The translations under genes and the position numbers were made by a program. This document shows positions 18,564 through 31,175 of a stretch of 64,000 nt of DNA, in pieces. Each line of letters opens with the position of its first letter. The stretch's first letter is position 1. Under the pieces are notes generated by a model. That model worked only from the letters and a program-made list of their open reading frames with translations, was not told where the DNA came from and did no database searches. Source of the DNA: Trebouxia sp. TZW2008 (taxonomy: Eukaryota > Chlorophyta > Trebouxiophyceae > Trebouxiales > Trebouxiaceae); contig BDIU01000306.1 of the NCBI GenBank assembly GCA_002118135.1, positions 1-64,000 of the forward strand. Direction: 5' to 3'.

Positions 18564-21500
18564 ATGTCTGTCAGCAAAACACCGGCCGATGCCAATGTTT
18601 CGCAACTGACAGCATCTGCAGAAGAGATCGGAATACTCGAGGTGGCTATGCAGTTCTGTCTCATGCAAGGTCTCAGGTTGCCACCGACTGTTGGTACACC
18701 TGAGTTGACATTGGCTGGTTGCTGTGGACTAGGACGTGGCTGGCAAGGCATCGCCTGCCAGCAAAGCAGGCGCTTTACCTCCCAATCTCGCCGCAGAAAA
18801 CAGCTATGGCCCAGATGACATGACTTGTGCCATATGCTTGGAACAGATTCAGCTAGAAAACACCGCATATGTAGTGGGCTGTGAGCACGTGTACTGCGGT
18901 GAGTCAAGATTTTTGTCCCTGCACATCACATGCTGCATTCCAGCAACTGCGCAAGCTTGCTTACAATTTGCAATGTCTGCAATGTGTTTCTCAAAGACCT
19001 GCTTATGGTTCTGACTGCTTGTTAACCAAAATGTACAAGACAATACCTTCTCCTTCTCAAGCTTCACGCTCTTGTTTGATAGTGACTTGCGTCGTGTACC
19101 TTTGCAGCCAAGTGTATCCTGCAATGGGCTGATCTGCGCGAGAACTGCACTTGCCCTCAGTGCAAAAAGCCATTCAGTCGCTTGCTGACTTACCGCATGC
19201 TTGACGGCTCCATGAGTGATTTTCCCGTGGAGGAAAGCATTTGCCTGCTGAAGAGGGCAACCTGGGTGCAAGAACAGATGAAGGTTAGCTGCAACAGAGC
19301 TAACCACAAGGGCCCTACATTTTGCATGATGGTTTTGAACAAGCTTGCGGAAGTGGTCTTTGATCCTGTCTTACCCATCACAATGTGTCATTTGATACAA
19401 TCTGTACTTTGGCAAGTGTCCTGTGTCATGTCAGGCTGCTGGAACCGCACCACCTGATGCTGTTGTTTAGGTGCATACAGACTGCTGAAGAAAGGAAAAG
19501 CTGTGGCTGCGTATGACTCATACCATGCTGCAGCAGCTTATGACATGGATTTAGGAAAAGACTGGCAGGACTACAGCAGCTTGATAGATGATTATGGTGA
19601 TGATGAAGAGGCCTAACTTTTTTTGTGCGAGTGCATGCAGACTGCTGAGAAAGGGAAAGCTGTGGCTGCGTCTGACTCATACCACGCTGCAGCAGCCTAT
19701 GACATGGATCCTGTGACAGACTGGCAGGACTACAGCAACTTCTATGATGAGTACGATGATGATGAAGAGGTAAGCACACAGAACATGAGGTCATTCTTGT
19801 TGCAAGGACACTGCAATTGGGTGCTGCTCAATGCACTTTAACTGCAGTGGTACCTCTGATCAAGGATCATCTTCTTGGTGACCAGAGCAGTCGCTATAAG
19901 ACTGTACTTGCAATACTGTATTTATGCATCCAATCTGCCTTCTGCAATATCCAGTTTCCTGGCTGGAGGTCCTGTGGCAACACTTTTGAATCTGCTTAGA
20001 TGCGGCTTGTCTTGTACTCTTGCTTGGCATAGGGATCCCCTCCCCCCTGTGGGGGCGGGGGGAGGGTTTGTGCACATATGCATTGTCATGTTGCTGAGTG
20101 ACGCCAGGCGCAGCCAAACCTGTTGCAGCTGATGTTGTGCATGTGGCTGAGTGACTACAGTTTAGTTGGACAACCTCTTCTTCAGTTCAGCTGCTGGTTG
20201 CGCTCGCATCAAGGTTGTTTTTGACACTGTCTGTATGAACCCCTGTTGGGTTCTTAACCCAGTCATTGAGATCCAATCATTGAAGCAATCAGTTATAATC
20301 ATGTAATGTTGCAGGTGGAGGACTTCTACTTCAGCTCAGCTGCTGGGCGTGCTCGCATTGTGCTGGGCAACAGGCGCTGGGGCGAGAACGGCTATGTGGC
20401 CAGTGGACGTCAGCAAGGCCGCCCTGTACAGCACAACAAAAACAAGGTGAGCGTTCCTCCAGCACAACAAAACCCGCAAGAGGAGCTGTCTGACGCTCAA
20501 ACATCCTGCTTTGTATCATGAGCATACGTGACAGCAGGGCCGTACTGTGTACGACACCGAGAAGAAGATGAGGTCTGCAGCCATTGTTCTTTCACCAAAA
20601 TGCTTGCTGGGCAGGAACTTAGCTATTAGGTATGTACAGGGCTGCAGGTCCTGTGTAGGTCCTGTAATGCCTTGCATCAAGCCTGTCAACACTGCTGCAG
20701 CCCAGGCAGCAAATGGTCCTGCATGTGTTTATGCATGGCGATTTCAAAATAGTCGTGCACTGAAGAAAAGAATGCTTGCCCAATTTTAGGAGATCAGGGC
20801 AAGCCTGGGGTGACCCGTCACAGGTCTTCCGCAAACTGTACCAAGCCAATGTGAGATTGAATCCAGCCATAAATCAAGAAAGATTTGTTGCATAGGCTTG
20901 CTGCACATCAGCTGAGCCCGTATGTTACATCATTTGCCAATGCAGCGACATCAAGAAGGTCATTAGGCATGAAAGGCTCAGCAGGAAAGCAGTCCGCGGC
21001 AAACAGCATGCTCTTGCAACGCGGTAGCTGCATGCAATCATTTTCAGTCCTGACAAAAATGCTTTTCCATGAATTCCATGTATTTATAGGGTGGTCAAGG
21101 AGGGTCATCAGGCAAAAAGGGCTCAGCAGGAAAACAGTCAGCAGCAAACAAGCAGCAGGCAAGCACGCCAGGCCCCAAGACACCTGCCAGGAGCACACCT
21201 CAGACATCACCCGCAGGTGACCTTCCTTACAAGAGCATCATACCTGCTGTGTGTCTCAAGTTGGGTGAAACTTGGGTGAAAAACCTTTGAGACACTCTCC
21301 TGAGGTGTGAGGAGCTCACTTGTGATTCGCCTACTTGTCACTACCAATTTTGAGGAACGTACACAAGCACAAGCCCCTGCAGAAATGTAGGTGTAAGGGT
21401 GAGCTATCTTGCCCTGGCATCAGTTGTTTGTTGTCCCCGATGCTTATTTCAAGTTTCAGAACGTCTCCTTTGCTTTTGGTGAAGCTGTTGCTGTCCCATT

Positions 21501-23108
21501 GCCGGATATGCTCTCCTGAGCTGGTATGCTTTCCTGGGCTTGCAGTGTTTTTCACTTGCTATGGCTGCAGCTGCCAGCTGTCTGTGTGCCAGAGTTAGTC
21601 TTTTAGGGTTTTGCAGAGGGTCCGGCTTCCCATCGCAGGCTCTCACACTGCTGAGCCTGTGCCCATATCCAGCCTCACCTTGCCAATTGATGCACTCACC
21701 GCACAACTTTGCACAGTTCCAGTATGCGCCTTTGGTTGCCAGACACAATCACCTGTGCCTTCAGGCCGGAAAGTCCCATGAGTTACATCTGGCCGTTAAT
21801 TCTAAATCTAATTCTTGATTGATTTGTTGCATTTGCTGTAGGTGTAGCCGCTGGACCTCAGTCTACTGAATCAGTGGGCAAAACCAGTCTCACCATGTCT
21901 GCTGGTCACGAAGACAAGGGCTCAGAGCATTGCACAAGGGCTGTTGAGGATTTCAAGGCAGAAGACGAAATTTGGCCTGCCGCTAGGGCAATCCCCAACA
22001 GCCCTTCGACCCCCATTGCAATTGCTGGCGGTGGCAGGAATGCTTCGAGTGGTGGCAGACGCAGCAGTGGCTCAGACATTGCAGGTGAGTCGTGACAAAA
22101 ATTCCAACTGTCATTAGCTGTCTGGCAAGGGCTAGTCAGCAGCAACCCCATTGCGTTCATCGGCAGGATTCTCCAGCAGTGGCAGATGCAGCAGTGCGTC
22201 AGACATTTCAGGTCAATCCTGTTCAGTCAGAATGTGTGCTGTTTGTCTGGTAAGAATTATCAGCAGCAACCCCAAGGCATCTGATCACTGATGGCCGTGG
22301 CAGACGCAGGCAGTGAACCAGACATTGCAGGTCAGGTCTGTTTGGAGTTGTAATCTTTCTGACACTGTCATCTACAGCAGCAGCATACTTGATTGGGCAG
22401 ACCGCAGCACACTGCATCAACAGTGGCGCTTTGAGTCAGCTACCAGCCAAGCTGACCCCAAGGCATCCAGTTAATTGAAAAGAAGTCACTAGTCAAACAC
22501 CACAGAGCCAGCCACAGAAAGACGTGCAAGCTGCATGTGCATGACATGGGCATGCACAGGTACTGATTACTCCAGCAACGTGCACAGACAGTTTGGCTGT
22601 TTGCTGCAAATTCAAACTGTGGGCGTAAGCCTTCACTACCGCACTGTTAGTGCAGAAAATGTTGTGTGTCAAGCTCTGACAACGACGCCTGTCTTGTGGA
22701 CAGTGCTGTTGTCCGTGATGTGTCATAAAGATGGGACTTTTTGCAATTTAGAGCAGATCATGCTGTGAGCAGAAGGAAGTTGGTTCCCCACCACATATCA
22801 AAGTGACTGTAATACAGAACCAAAGCACCGATTTTAATCATGTCTTTTCCAACGTCTGCAAACAAGCCAATATTGCTGGTTTTGGTGCAGGCACAAGTGC
22901 TGATGCTGCCTGGGGGAGTGCCAACAGTGGCAGTGGCTGGGCATCTTACAGGCAAGGCAAAAAGAAAGCTGCCAATGGTGATTCAGCCCTGATGGGCAGA
23001 AGCCCTGGCAGTGACGCAGGGCCTAGCAGCAGCAAAGCTGGTCGTAGAGCACGCAGAAATGCCAAGAAGGCTGCAGCTGATGCCAAAGCAGACGTCTATG
23101 CATACTGA
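18564..23108 (+). CDS. Plant-type RING-finger protein (putative E3 ubiquitin ligase), 10 exons
   Basis: Exons 18564-18641, 18733-18898, 19108-19283, 19641-19769, 20315-20446, 20535-20572, 20790-20850, 21090-21216, 21842-22084, 22891-23108; phases close (1368 nt, 455 aa). The RING spans exons 2-3: CAICLEQI, GCEHVYC, then CILQW and CPQCKKPF. It is followed by the family element YRMLDGSMSDFPVEESICLL, and in exon 5 by IVLGNRRWGENGYVASGRQ. The C-terminus is basic (KAGRRARRNAKKAAADAKAD), a likely nuclear signal. Exons 8-10 are Gly/Ser/Lys-rich. The start at 18564 is the first in-frame ATG and is uncertain; a further upstream exon is possible. Exons 4, 5, 8, 9 and 10 are each accompanied by decayed partial copies. 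Confidence 0.85.
19481..19610 (+). repeat. Decayed copy of RING-gene exon 4
   Basis: A nearly full-length copy of exon 4 (19641-19769) lies 160 bp upstream. It has one extra base, so the frame (TAEKGKAVAASDSYHAAAAY in the real exon) is lost after five codons, and its donor has changed from GT to GC-CT. It keeps a CATACAG acceptor. It is very similar to the real exon and therefore young. Confidence 0.9.
20038..20066. repeat. GC-rich perfect 10-bp inverted repeat in intron
   Basis: CCCTCCCCCC at 20038-20047 and GGGGGGAGGG at 20057-20066 form a strong short hairpin with a 9-nt loop, or G-tract structures. It lies in the intron between RING-gene exons 4 and 5. Confidence 0.75.
20166..20212 (+). 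repeat. Decayed 5' copy of RING-gene exon 5
   Basis: The block CTTCAGTTCAGCTGCTGG..GCGCTCGCATC matches the first 45-50 nt of exon 5 (20315 on) with scattered changes, about 150 bp upstream of it. Confidence 0.8.
20941..21015 (+). repeat. Decayed 5' copy of RING-gene exon 8
   Basis: AGAAGGTCATTAGGCATGAA..GGCTCAGCAGGAAAGCAGTC matches the first 75 nt of exon 8 (21090 on), about 150 bp upstream. The frame is disrupted. Confidence 0.85.
22158..22331 (+). repeat. Two decayed 3' copies of RING-gene exon 9
   Basis: The end of exon 9 (GGTGGCAGACGCAGCAGTGG..GACATTGCAG then GTGAGT) is repeated twice downstream, at about 22165-22212 and 22290-22331. Each ends in GACATT.CAG followed by GTCA, so the donor-like site is preserved. 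Confidence 0.8.
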
Positions 23109-23121
23109 CTCTGTTTTAACA

Positions 23122-23240
23122 CACAGTGGGCTGCCAAGAAGGCTGGTGCTCAGGCAGATTTCATGCTTGTTGACTTTGCTTTGGACACAGCGGGATGCCA
23201 AGAAGGCTATTGCTGATGCGGCTGCAGATGTGGTGTGTAT
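23122..23240 (+). repeat. Two decayed copies of the last RING-gene exon end, past the stop
   Basis: GCCAAGAAGGCT..GCTGATGC..GCAGA, which encodes the final NAKKAAADAKAD, recurs at about 23128-23160 and 23195-23232, downstream of the stop codon at 23106-23108. The copies would lie in the 3' UTR. Confidence 0.75.
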
Positions 23241-24146
23241 TGAGCATGTGTGGGAACACATATAGTGTATTTCAGGATCAGCATTGTGTACATTAGGCAG
23301 AATTTGAGGCAGTGCGTATCATAATCATTTATCACTAACAGTGTATATCGTATTATTTTGACTGTCAAATTCGCAATGAACTAAGGAGTCAGTCATTTGA
23401 ACTTGAACATGGACCTGCTCTCAGCAGCACAACTGCAAAACCCCGCATTCGGTCAATGTCTACAAGTTATCTCAGTCGTCACATATGTATTTCCGAAAAG
23501 TTTCAAGAATCTGCGCCTGATGACAGCCTGTTGTAGCTTCTGACAGCTGCAACCCGGGTGGTGGGCTTGTTCATATTATGCATCAGCCCAGGTGCATCAC
23601 ACCACAGTTGACCCCAAGCTACTCTGTGGCATGCACACCTAGGCATGCGTAATTGCTTGCGCCGCCACAGGTTGAAAGGGGGCAGGCACTGCTGCATGAA
23701 TCGTTCGGAATGGCTGATGCAATTGGTCAACAGTGCAAAGTGTGCCAAGGTCGACCTCATATGCATGTTGTAACAGCCGCTGAATTCATAGCCAAGCACA
23801 GTCAAACAAATTAGTGCATTGAACACCACAAATGGTATCAGCTAATATTGCATTTAAGATGGACAGAAAGTTAAAGGAGACACAGGACATTGAACAGTAC
23901 ATGAATGATGTCATCTGTAGTAAAAGTCTCTTCTCACAACAAAATCTCATTCAAAACGTAAGCCTGTAATAATGATTTACAGCTGCATTGGCCTGAAGGG
24001 GTCAGGCCATGCATACTCTGCCCCACTGAGTCCAAGCAGTTTGCAGCTGGCATGTTGCTGCAAAGTGCTTTACACATTGAGTGCATGATGATGTTGCTGG
24101 TACTTCAAAGAGCAGGCAGCTGCCTGCAGAACTAGGCTGGAAAGTA
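23241..24146. other. Convergent intergenic region, no gene seen
   Basis: Lies between the 3' ends of the RING gene (plus) and the DUF2358-like gene (minus). Only short unsupported open frames are present. No RNA gene or repeat was recognised. Confidence 0.6.
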
Positions 24147-26219
24147 TCACTTGATGTGCTCAATCAAAGAGTATGTAGTGTAGATTAGATATAGCACAGC
24201 TATGACTAGAGCCACTTGAAAGACGTCCTGCAGGCACAACAGAAATGCGTGCTCAGATGGCGCCTCCTGCTCACACCACTGGAGCATAGCAGCCATCAAA
24301 CTACGCTGAGGGCTGCAGTCACACTACAGCACTTGCATGTATACCTTGTTGCCATTATCTTGTGGAGCAAAGAACCGTGTTGGGTCGGTGGGGTTCTGCC
24401 GTATGTTCTGCAATGCAAGTAGGAAATCAGTTTCCACAGGAACTTTGCTGTGTTTGCCAGACATCACTTGAGCTGTTGCTAGATGGCAGGAAGACTGACA
24501 TGCATTACAGTGCCGCCAGACCTTGGCAATTGCCATCGCATTTGCTGCATGAAAAAGCTCATGTAATGCCATGCAAGACAGCAATGACTGATGCAGTACA
24601 CGCACCTGGTCCTCATCCATTGAGCTGAAGCTAGACATGATCCTGCTTCCGCCATCTTTAGTGTCTGATGCTGACTGCACGACCAAAAAAACACTTGTGT
24701 CTTGTGAGCTGACCATTGTACTTGAATGCAAACTTGCTTTGGGCTTTGCTCATTGCCACACTTGCTGCCAGTACATAATCAATGGCAACAATGAGCTTTT
24801 GGCCCTGCTGTGCGCTGAAGTCAGCTTGGACTTGTGGAGCACAGCCTGAGCAATGCACATGCAACAGTGATATTCATGCAATGACGTTCTCCAGCAGACC
24901 ACTTGCCTGTTTTGCAGCCCAGGCAATTCTGCTTGCAATGAAGGCTGCCTTGCCTGGCAAGCTGCATCGCCCCAGATCCCAGGATTGCCTGCAATGCATG
25001 ACAGACTAACTGTCAGCCAAAATTGTCTTGCTGATGTCATATAGACACAGCAGGCTGCATTGCCCCAGATCAAGGGTTGCCTGCATCGCGTGCCGCAGCA
25101 GCTGTCAGCAAACCCTGCCTTGCAAGTGGCTTCAACAGACAGCAAGCTGTGCATGAGAAGGAGCAACAACGCCCTTCAGCATGGGCACTCATGCGCCCAT
25201 GAGTGCCCATGCTATGGGTGCATGTAGCTGTTGCGGGTCAAAGTCAACTCTGGTTGCAACATAGGTACCTACTCCCAGGCTGAGCACTTCAGATTGTAAC
25301 AACAGCATTACACTCTGATGGATCTTTGACGTAACAATGGTGTAGGGCGTTTTGCCTTACGTGTGCTTCAGTACTCGTCCTGTCAACAGGTTCAGCTCAA
25401 ACACATCCTCCATATCCGCATCCACAGGTATGCCTACAATGCTGCCGCGCATCCTGTAGCTGACTGCTCCAGTGTCTCTGCTGAGCATTTTGAGCTTTGT
25501 TACCAACTGCACCAAGCAGCACATGCATGATCAAACTTGAGTGCTCATCTGCCCTAGCTCTGACTTGAATAGACAACAGAGGCAGGATTGCAAGTTGACT
25601 GGCTGCATACCACTTTTGGCTGCTTGACTGCGCCAGCAAAGTATGTCTGCCTTCTGTACTGTGCTATACCCTCTGTTGACCTAAACTTGTCCTGCAGATA
25701 ACAAGCCAAGGTAGGAAAAACGGCAAGCAGAGCTCAAAGACAACCTCAATCTGAGCTCAAACTGTGCACGTGACACTACGTCATTTACACTAGCTGCTAC
25801 TGGGTTGGTTCCTCAGGTGTGTGCAGTGGATGTGCCTGGCCTCGTGCAAAGCGAGCTGAAGATCTTGGTATCATACTCACCTTATACCTGACCTCGTCAG
25901 CGAACAAGCCGGAGGTCCAGGTTGAGGTTCGTACAACGTCTCTGGCAAGTGCCCTCAGATTTGACTCGACTTGAGGAGAACTTGTACAGACGAACTCGTC
26001 ACAGTAATCTGACTGTATGCCCTCTATCTGCAGCTCTGGCCTGTCGTCGGTCTGGGTCTCAGCTGCAGCTCTGCATCGACCTGCTTTGTGCGATCTGACC
26101 GCTCGTCGGCTTGGCTTTTGACAGCTCGAGAGAAAAGGCCGCAAGCGTTGACGCTGTACAGCCAGAAGATGTGTGCCGAGCGCTGGCTGGAGCTGAGCAG
26201 GAACTGTCATGGTGGACAT
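24147..26219 (-). CDS. DUF2358-like plastid protein, 7 exons, 286 aa
   Basis: Exons 26219-25881, 25691-25611, 25506-25361, 24988-24907, 24674-24606, 24407-24345, 24227-24147; phases close (861 nt). The N-terminus MSTMTVPAQLQPALGTHLL with Arg/Ser-rich continuation looks like a chloroplast transit peptide; an in-frame ATG also exists at 26333. The body has CTSSPQVESNLRALARDV, DKFRSTEGIAQYRRQTYF, VFELNLLTGRVLKHT and SWDLGR..LPGKAAFIASR, the pattern I recall for DUF2358 (an NTF2-fold-like domain of plants and cyanobacteria). RQNPTDPTRFF and one membrane segment (VALVIAVLYLIYTTYSL) end the protein. The exon 4 donor is GC (CAG then GCAAGT). Function is unknown. Confidence 0.8.
25040..25140 (-). repeat. 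Decayed 5' copy of DUF2358-gene exon 4
   Basis: The acceptor and start of exon 4 (24988 downward; GCAATCCTGGGATCTGGGGC) reappear about 100 bp upstream as GCAACCCTTGATCTGGGGCA preceded by GCGATGCAG. The rest is degraded. Confidence 0.75.
25178..25213. repeat. Perfect 16-bp inverted repeat, 4-nt loop
   Basis: AGCATGGGCACTCATG at 25178-25193 and CATGAGTGCCCATGCT at 25198-25213, with loop CGCC. It lies in the intron between exons 3 and 4 of the DUF2358-like gene. Confidence 0.9.
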
Positions 26220-26470
26220 CAGGCCTTCAGGAAGCTCAATATACCGACACGCGAAAAGTCTTGGCGCAGCGAAATGGACGATTTCCTGCCTAACAAAGCA
26301 AAATGCATGCGTGAAGCTGTGTCTCCGAATCAAGCAGCTGAGTCAGTCAATGCAATTACAGCAATACTACGGGGTCATTTGTAAGGAGGGTCAAAACACA
26401 CAGCAAAAGCAGAGATGAAGACAGGATCACCAACAACACTGAAAACGCTGAAACAGCACAAGCAGAAGTA

Positions 26471-29400
26471 TCAATTGCTGTGAGACTGTTTGCCACCAAA
26501 GAATGTTGCTAAACTGATTCCCTTGTCACCAGGAGCTCTGCGCATCCCTTGCCTTCTTGCTATCATAAACGGCAGGCCTATCACTATTGCAAGACCAACA
26601 ACCACAAACAGAAATATCAGCCCCTGCAAGCATGCGTAGCAGTCGTGAGTGGTGAGTATGCGGATAAAACAAAGAGAAACGCCTCAGCATTCTTACTGTT
26701 CCAAGCTGCCACAAGAGAGCAGATCACGACGCCTGTAAAATTCATCTTGCTTGACAGGCAATGCTCTGACAAGTTGAGGAAACTTGGCTCAGTGCAGACA
26801 CAGCCATCATGGCACACACCATCATGCAAGTCAGATGACAGTGTGATCACATTGTGCAGCATTCGCATGAGGAGTATACATTGACCGCAGCGCTGTCAAA
26901 AGGCACAGACACAATTAAGAATGTGACGAGATTGCAAAAAAAACAGGCAAGTGTGCTTTGCTATGTTTATCCTTGCAAAGCATACACACAGAAACTCACT
27001 GAATTGACACCACTGCTGACATCAGCGTTTGCTCTTGCTGCGTCATAGACAGCTCGGTACTGAGCATCTTGTTCCTCGTCTGTCAATAAGCTGCTCTTGG
27101 GCAGTCTGACAGCACCTGCAGGATTCACGCAGTTCAAAATACCAAACTGGAATGGACGAAAACGGAATGGACTTGAATGGAATTGCATTGCTGTTGTGCG
27201 CTGATTGTGGATGCGCTGCTACGCCTTGCTCTGCAATTCAAACCCCCAACTTGCCTCAAGACAGAAATCCAGACAGAGATGAGCAGAAGAGCAGTACAAC
27301 AATGATTTGATTGCTGTCCAAGGCTTGCACTCACACTGCACTGAGCAAAACACATGGCACAACATGTCTGGACAGCTGAGAAAGGTCATGTCAGGTTGCA
27401 TCATTGCTGCTTGCATCACTACATTGCAGCATTTGATGCAGACCTAGACGAGCTTGTTTCTGTTGCTATCTGACAAAAGAACAACAATCATAATAATATT
27501 GGATGAATGACTTCACGTTCCAGCACATGTGCTAGATGTGTGTTACTATCTGCAGCAGCGATTCAAATGCTACCTTTGCCGTTCTGCACAATGAACTGAG
27601 CAAGGATTGGTCAGCATGGCCCAAAGCAAACAGCAGCAGCAGCAAAGCTGTTGAAGAATCAGGTGCAAGATGCACTGACAAGCATGCATCCCACAAGATG
27701 CAGCACATCTGCACATCTCCATTGTCTGGCAATGCTGCATTGCAGCAATTGAGCAGACTTATATGTGCTTGTTGCTCTTGCAACTTGCAGCAGCCATGCA
27801 GAAAGCTTTGCCTGCCTTCTGCATGATGAAGTTAGCACTGTCATCTTGAGACACCGAGGTGATGGTCAGAATGGCTAAAAGCAAACCACAGCAGCGAAGC
27901 TGGAAACAAGTGGCACTATTCACTCTGAAAAGTACCTTGAAGCTAGCAGATCCGACCAACTTTATTGCTGGATAGACAGATGGAAAGCGCGGTCCATGTG
28001 GGCTGTTGGAACCTACCTTGCAATTGCTCTTCTTCTACACTACCTTCTACACATGACACTGTGGCATTCACGGTTGCATACTCTGGAGACTGCAAGCAAA
28101 AAAAGACAACTGACAACACAGGCAATGACAGCAAGCTCTGACAGATGCCCTGATCAGGAGCACGGTTGACCTTTGCAGGGGACAAGGCAAGATATGCCAG
28201 CCATTATAGGTTAGAACCAAGTGCAGTTGCTGTGCAACATGAAGCATTGCTACCCAAAGAGCCATGACCACTCAGGGCATTATCAGAGTATGCTGTGCAT
28301 GCTAGAAACATGCATGTTACAGACCTCTTGCAAGCAGTCTGAGCGTTTGCAGGGCAGTGCAGGGTTGTACTGCCTTTGCGACAACCGCCACTGACATGTC
28401 ACAAATTTCAGCAGGACCAAGCACTCATGCATGATTACTGATCACAAATGCTGCCAAATTGCAATTGCACATCGAAGCCATGCCAGTGCATTGAGCCTCA
28501 ACTAAATACTGAGTTCAGCATGCGCGTGAATAACAACTTTCAAGCAGCAGCAAATGACACAGCTTACTGTAAGGGTGAAGTTTGGCATAAACTCTGCGGC
28601 GAGATGCCACGATGTCAGGACATGCTGAGGCCTGGTCTCTTTGCCAGCAAACCCTCCCCACATCAAGATGTCCTCCTATTGACAGCAAAGCAGGTGTTGA
28701 TTGGCCAAGCATGGACGCTCATGTACAAGACAGAAAGGCGCTTGCTTGCTTTGTGTATCACTGTCACCGTATCGTGCTCGATGCTATTGCAATACTGTGC
28801 ATGACAGAAGTGCAGGTCCAGCAGGTTCTGGCAGGCTTCATGCCGCGTCTGGCTGCTTGCAAGCGCAAGCAGCAATCAAGCTAGTACAGTAGATTCTCTT
28901 GATGAGGACACTCCGCGTAAGGACCTTCTCGATGCAAGGTCAAGGCAATTGAGAAGCAATCAATGCAATTTGGCGGCAGGGGTATCTCTGAGTAAGGACA
29001 ATTGATATATGGACAATCTTCTTGTTCAACAATGCAGTCATTGTAAAGAGATGTTGCTGTACTGCTTGATGGTGTTGGTGTAGTTTATGTATGCTGTGCA
29101 AGTCAGCATTGTGCTGTACTGTAAATGTAAGTAAAATGAGTCCTCTGCTGTTGACTTTGCAGGGCAATGCAATGCGTCAAGACTCACCTCCTGTGACTTG
29201 CTACCATTTGTGAAGTCCCAATCGCGATGCGGCGCCGAGTACCACAGCACCCTCTCCGCTGCAGTGCAGAAACACACAGGTGTTATGCGCGCTGCTGAAT
29301 ATCTGTTGCAAAACAGCTTGTTCAAATGCAAATGTGCAGCGAGAAACGATGAGCTATGCATTGATCCCTTTGCTCAGGCGTCTAACCTGCTTTGTCGGTC

Positions 29401-29909
29401 GTATCCCGCTTATAAAGTGGTCGACCATTTTCGCAAGTGGAGAGCTTATAGATGCCGTCCATCCCTCCGACTAAATTTGGAGCAGCCGCGTCGACCCCCC
29501 GGACTTGGACATCGCACGGTCTCGTACCTGCACCAGGCCGAATGGACGTGTCACGCACGATCTAGCAAGCCCACGTCGCAGTTCTTTGCAGCCCAATCTC
29601 AACAGATCGGCAAAGGCAGGCCGTACCGTTGAATGTCGCTGAACCGTTGGCCGCCACTTGACAATCTGTTGTTACGGCTAAGTTCTGCAAGATGCTATCG
29701 CCGTATGGGTCGACGTAGTCCCCTTCGTATGGGTTAAAATACGTTTTGTCGATCGCTTCCTCCTCAAACGCGTTGTACCCCTGCTCGTACAGTTGATAAT
29801 CATCTAGGTCGTCGAGACTATAGTCGTCTTGCAACGACGACTGGCATGCTGCCAAAGACAAACTGGCTATGCACACGGCCACTAGCTGAGGCGCGAAATT
29901 TCTGACCAT
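26471..29909 (-). CDS. Putative type I membrane protein, unknown family, 5 exons, 231 aa
   Basis: Exons 29909-29627, 29258-29188, 28089-28017, 27115-27000, 26623-26471; phases close (696 nt). A signal peptide (MVRNFAPQLVAVCIASLSLA) is followed by an acidic Asp/Tyr-rich region (DDYSLDDLDDYQLYEQGYN), a short segment with RVLWYSAPHRDWDFTNGS and SPEYATVNATVSC, then a hydrophilic part (SSLLTDEEQDAQYRAVYDAA). A single membrane helix (LIFLFVVVGLAIVIGLPFM) and a basic tail (ARRQGMRRAPGDKG) close it. Several NxS/T sites (NGS, NAT) fit a lumenal or extracellular domain. The 5' end is CpG-rich. Introns are 370-1100 bp; an unused open exon-like stretch (26617-26868) did not fit the phases. No family recognised. 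Confidence 0.65.
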
Positions 29910-31175
29910 GCTATACTGCAGATCAAAGCTGTGACACAGCAAGTGATGACATGCCAGGGCCAGATGATCTGGTCTGGAACCAGCCTATGGCGTTAACAGC
30001 CGTGCATGGACGCCCGCATGACATGCAGCGCTCAACGACAGACGCTGCCAGCCCTGCCGACCGCATTTGACTGGCACCTGCCTGTCTTCTTCTTGGATCC
30101 CCCTCTGTTTCGTCTGCAGCAGTGCAATGCAGGCCTCAATACCGCAAATGGATCGCTGCAGAGCACCATGCCCTGATTGCAGCGTGCATGAGCTGCAGCA
30201 TAACAGCCCAACAGTAGCCTGCAACAGCGCACCTGACATGCGGTAACAGGCAAAAAGCTGACTGTATACACAGTACATTTAGCAACCATTTTCCCGCACA
30301 CGCCTTTGCCTGCTGGTCATGACGTCAGTTGTAGCCATCCTTACCAACGCAAGTGACAACAATCTTGAAGTCAGATTGTCTGCGGTCAGCTCGAAGTCCA
30401 TTCCTGATGCTTGCAAGCCGGCACAAGGCCAGCAAAGCTTGCTCTAAAGCATGAAATTCTCAAGCCTTATAAGCTTGAACAAAATGCACAACTCTTGCAA
30501 GCGTCATTGCTATACATTTTATCTTGACCATAAGGTTGTGCGCCGGCTGAGGGAAGAGCATTGTTATTGTTATGTCAGTGCCAACCCTGACATGCACCTC
30601 TTGAGAGAAGTTGCCAATGCTTACCTTTGTCGCACACATTCCGTAATGACTGAGCGTTGAGGCAAAGAGATCACTGTTGAAACGATAGGCAGCAAGAAAA
30701 GACATGCATATGGTAGTGAGAAAATTGCAAGTGTGAAGTGAGCAGTGACATATATATAGAAGCTGCACGTTCGCACTCAGCCAGAGCTTTCCAATTCTGT
30801 TGAATGCTGAGAGGCACAGGCATCATTAGAACAGGAGGTCTAGCTCTTATCATGCAGATTTACACTGTAGTAACGTATACTTCCCTGCTGATGCCCACAA
30901 AAGACTCTGATGCAAACAACACATGTTCAATGCTGTAAATCAAGTGTATACACACATGTAGGCCTAATTGAAGGGTTGAAAGCATACACACCTGCTACCA
31001 CCCTGGAACTGATATTCAAATGTACAGCATTGCATCAGCTGTCAGGCTTGTTGCATCATGCACAACAGCTGCACTATATATACATGAGCAAGAGCAATCA
31101 ATTTGCATTCTGATGGTGCCAAGGAATGGTACCAACTGAACATGCACTCAAACAAAGCAGTCTTGCAAGGCAATC
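29910..31175. other. Intergenic region, no gene seen
   Basis: Between two minus-strand genes. The first 300 bp is the upstream region of the type I membrane protein. The rest holds only short unsupported frames and a TATATATA tract near 30750 and 31077. Confidence 0.55.

Noticed and set aside
26617..26868. Open minus-strand stretch with several cysteines (HDGVCHDGCVCTEPS)
   Set aside because: It cannot be joined in phase to both neighbouring exons of the type I membrane protein; direct splicing of the flanking exons works.
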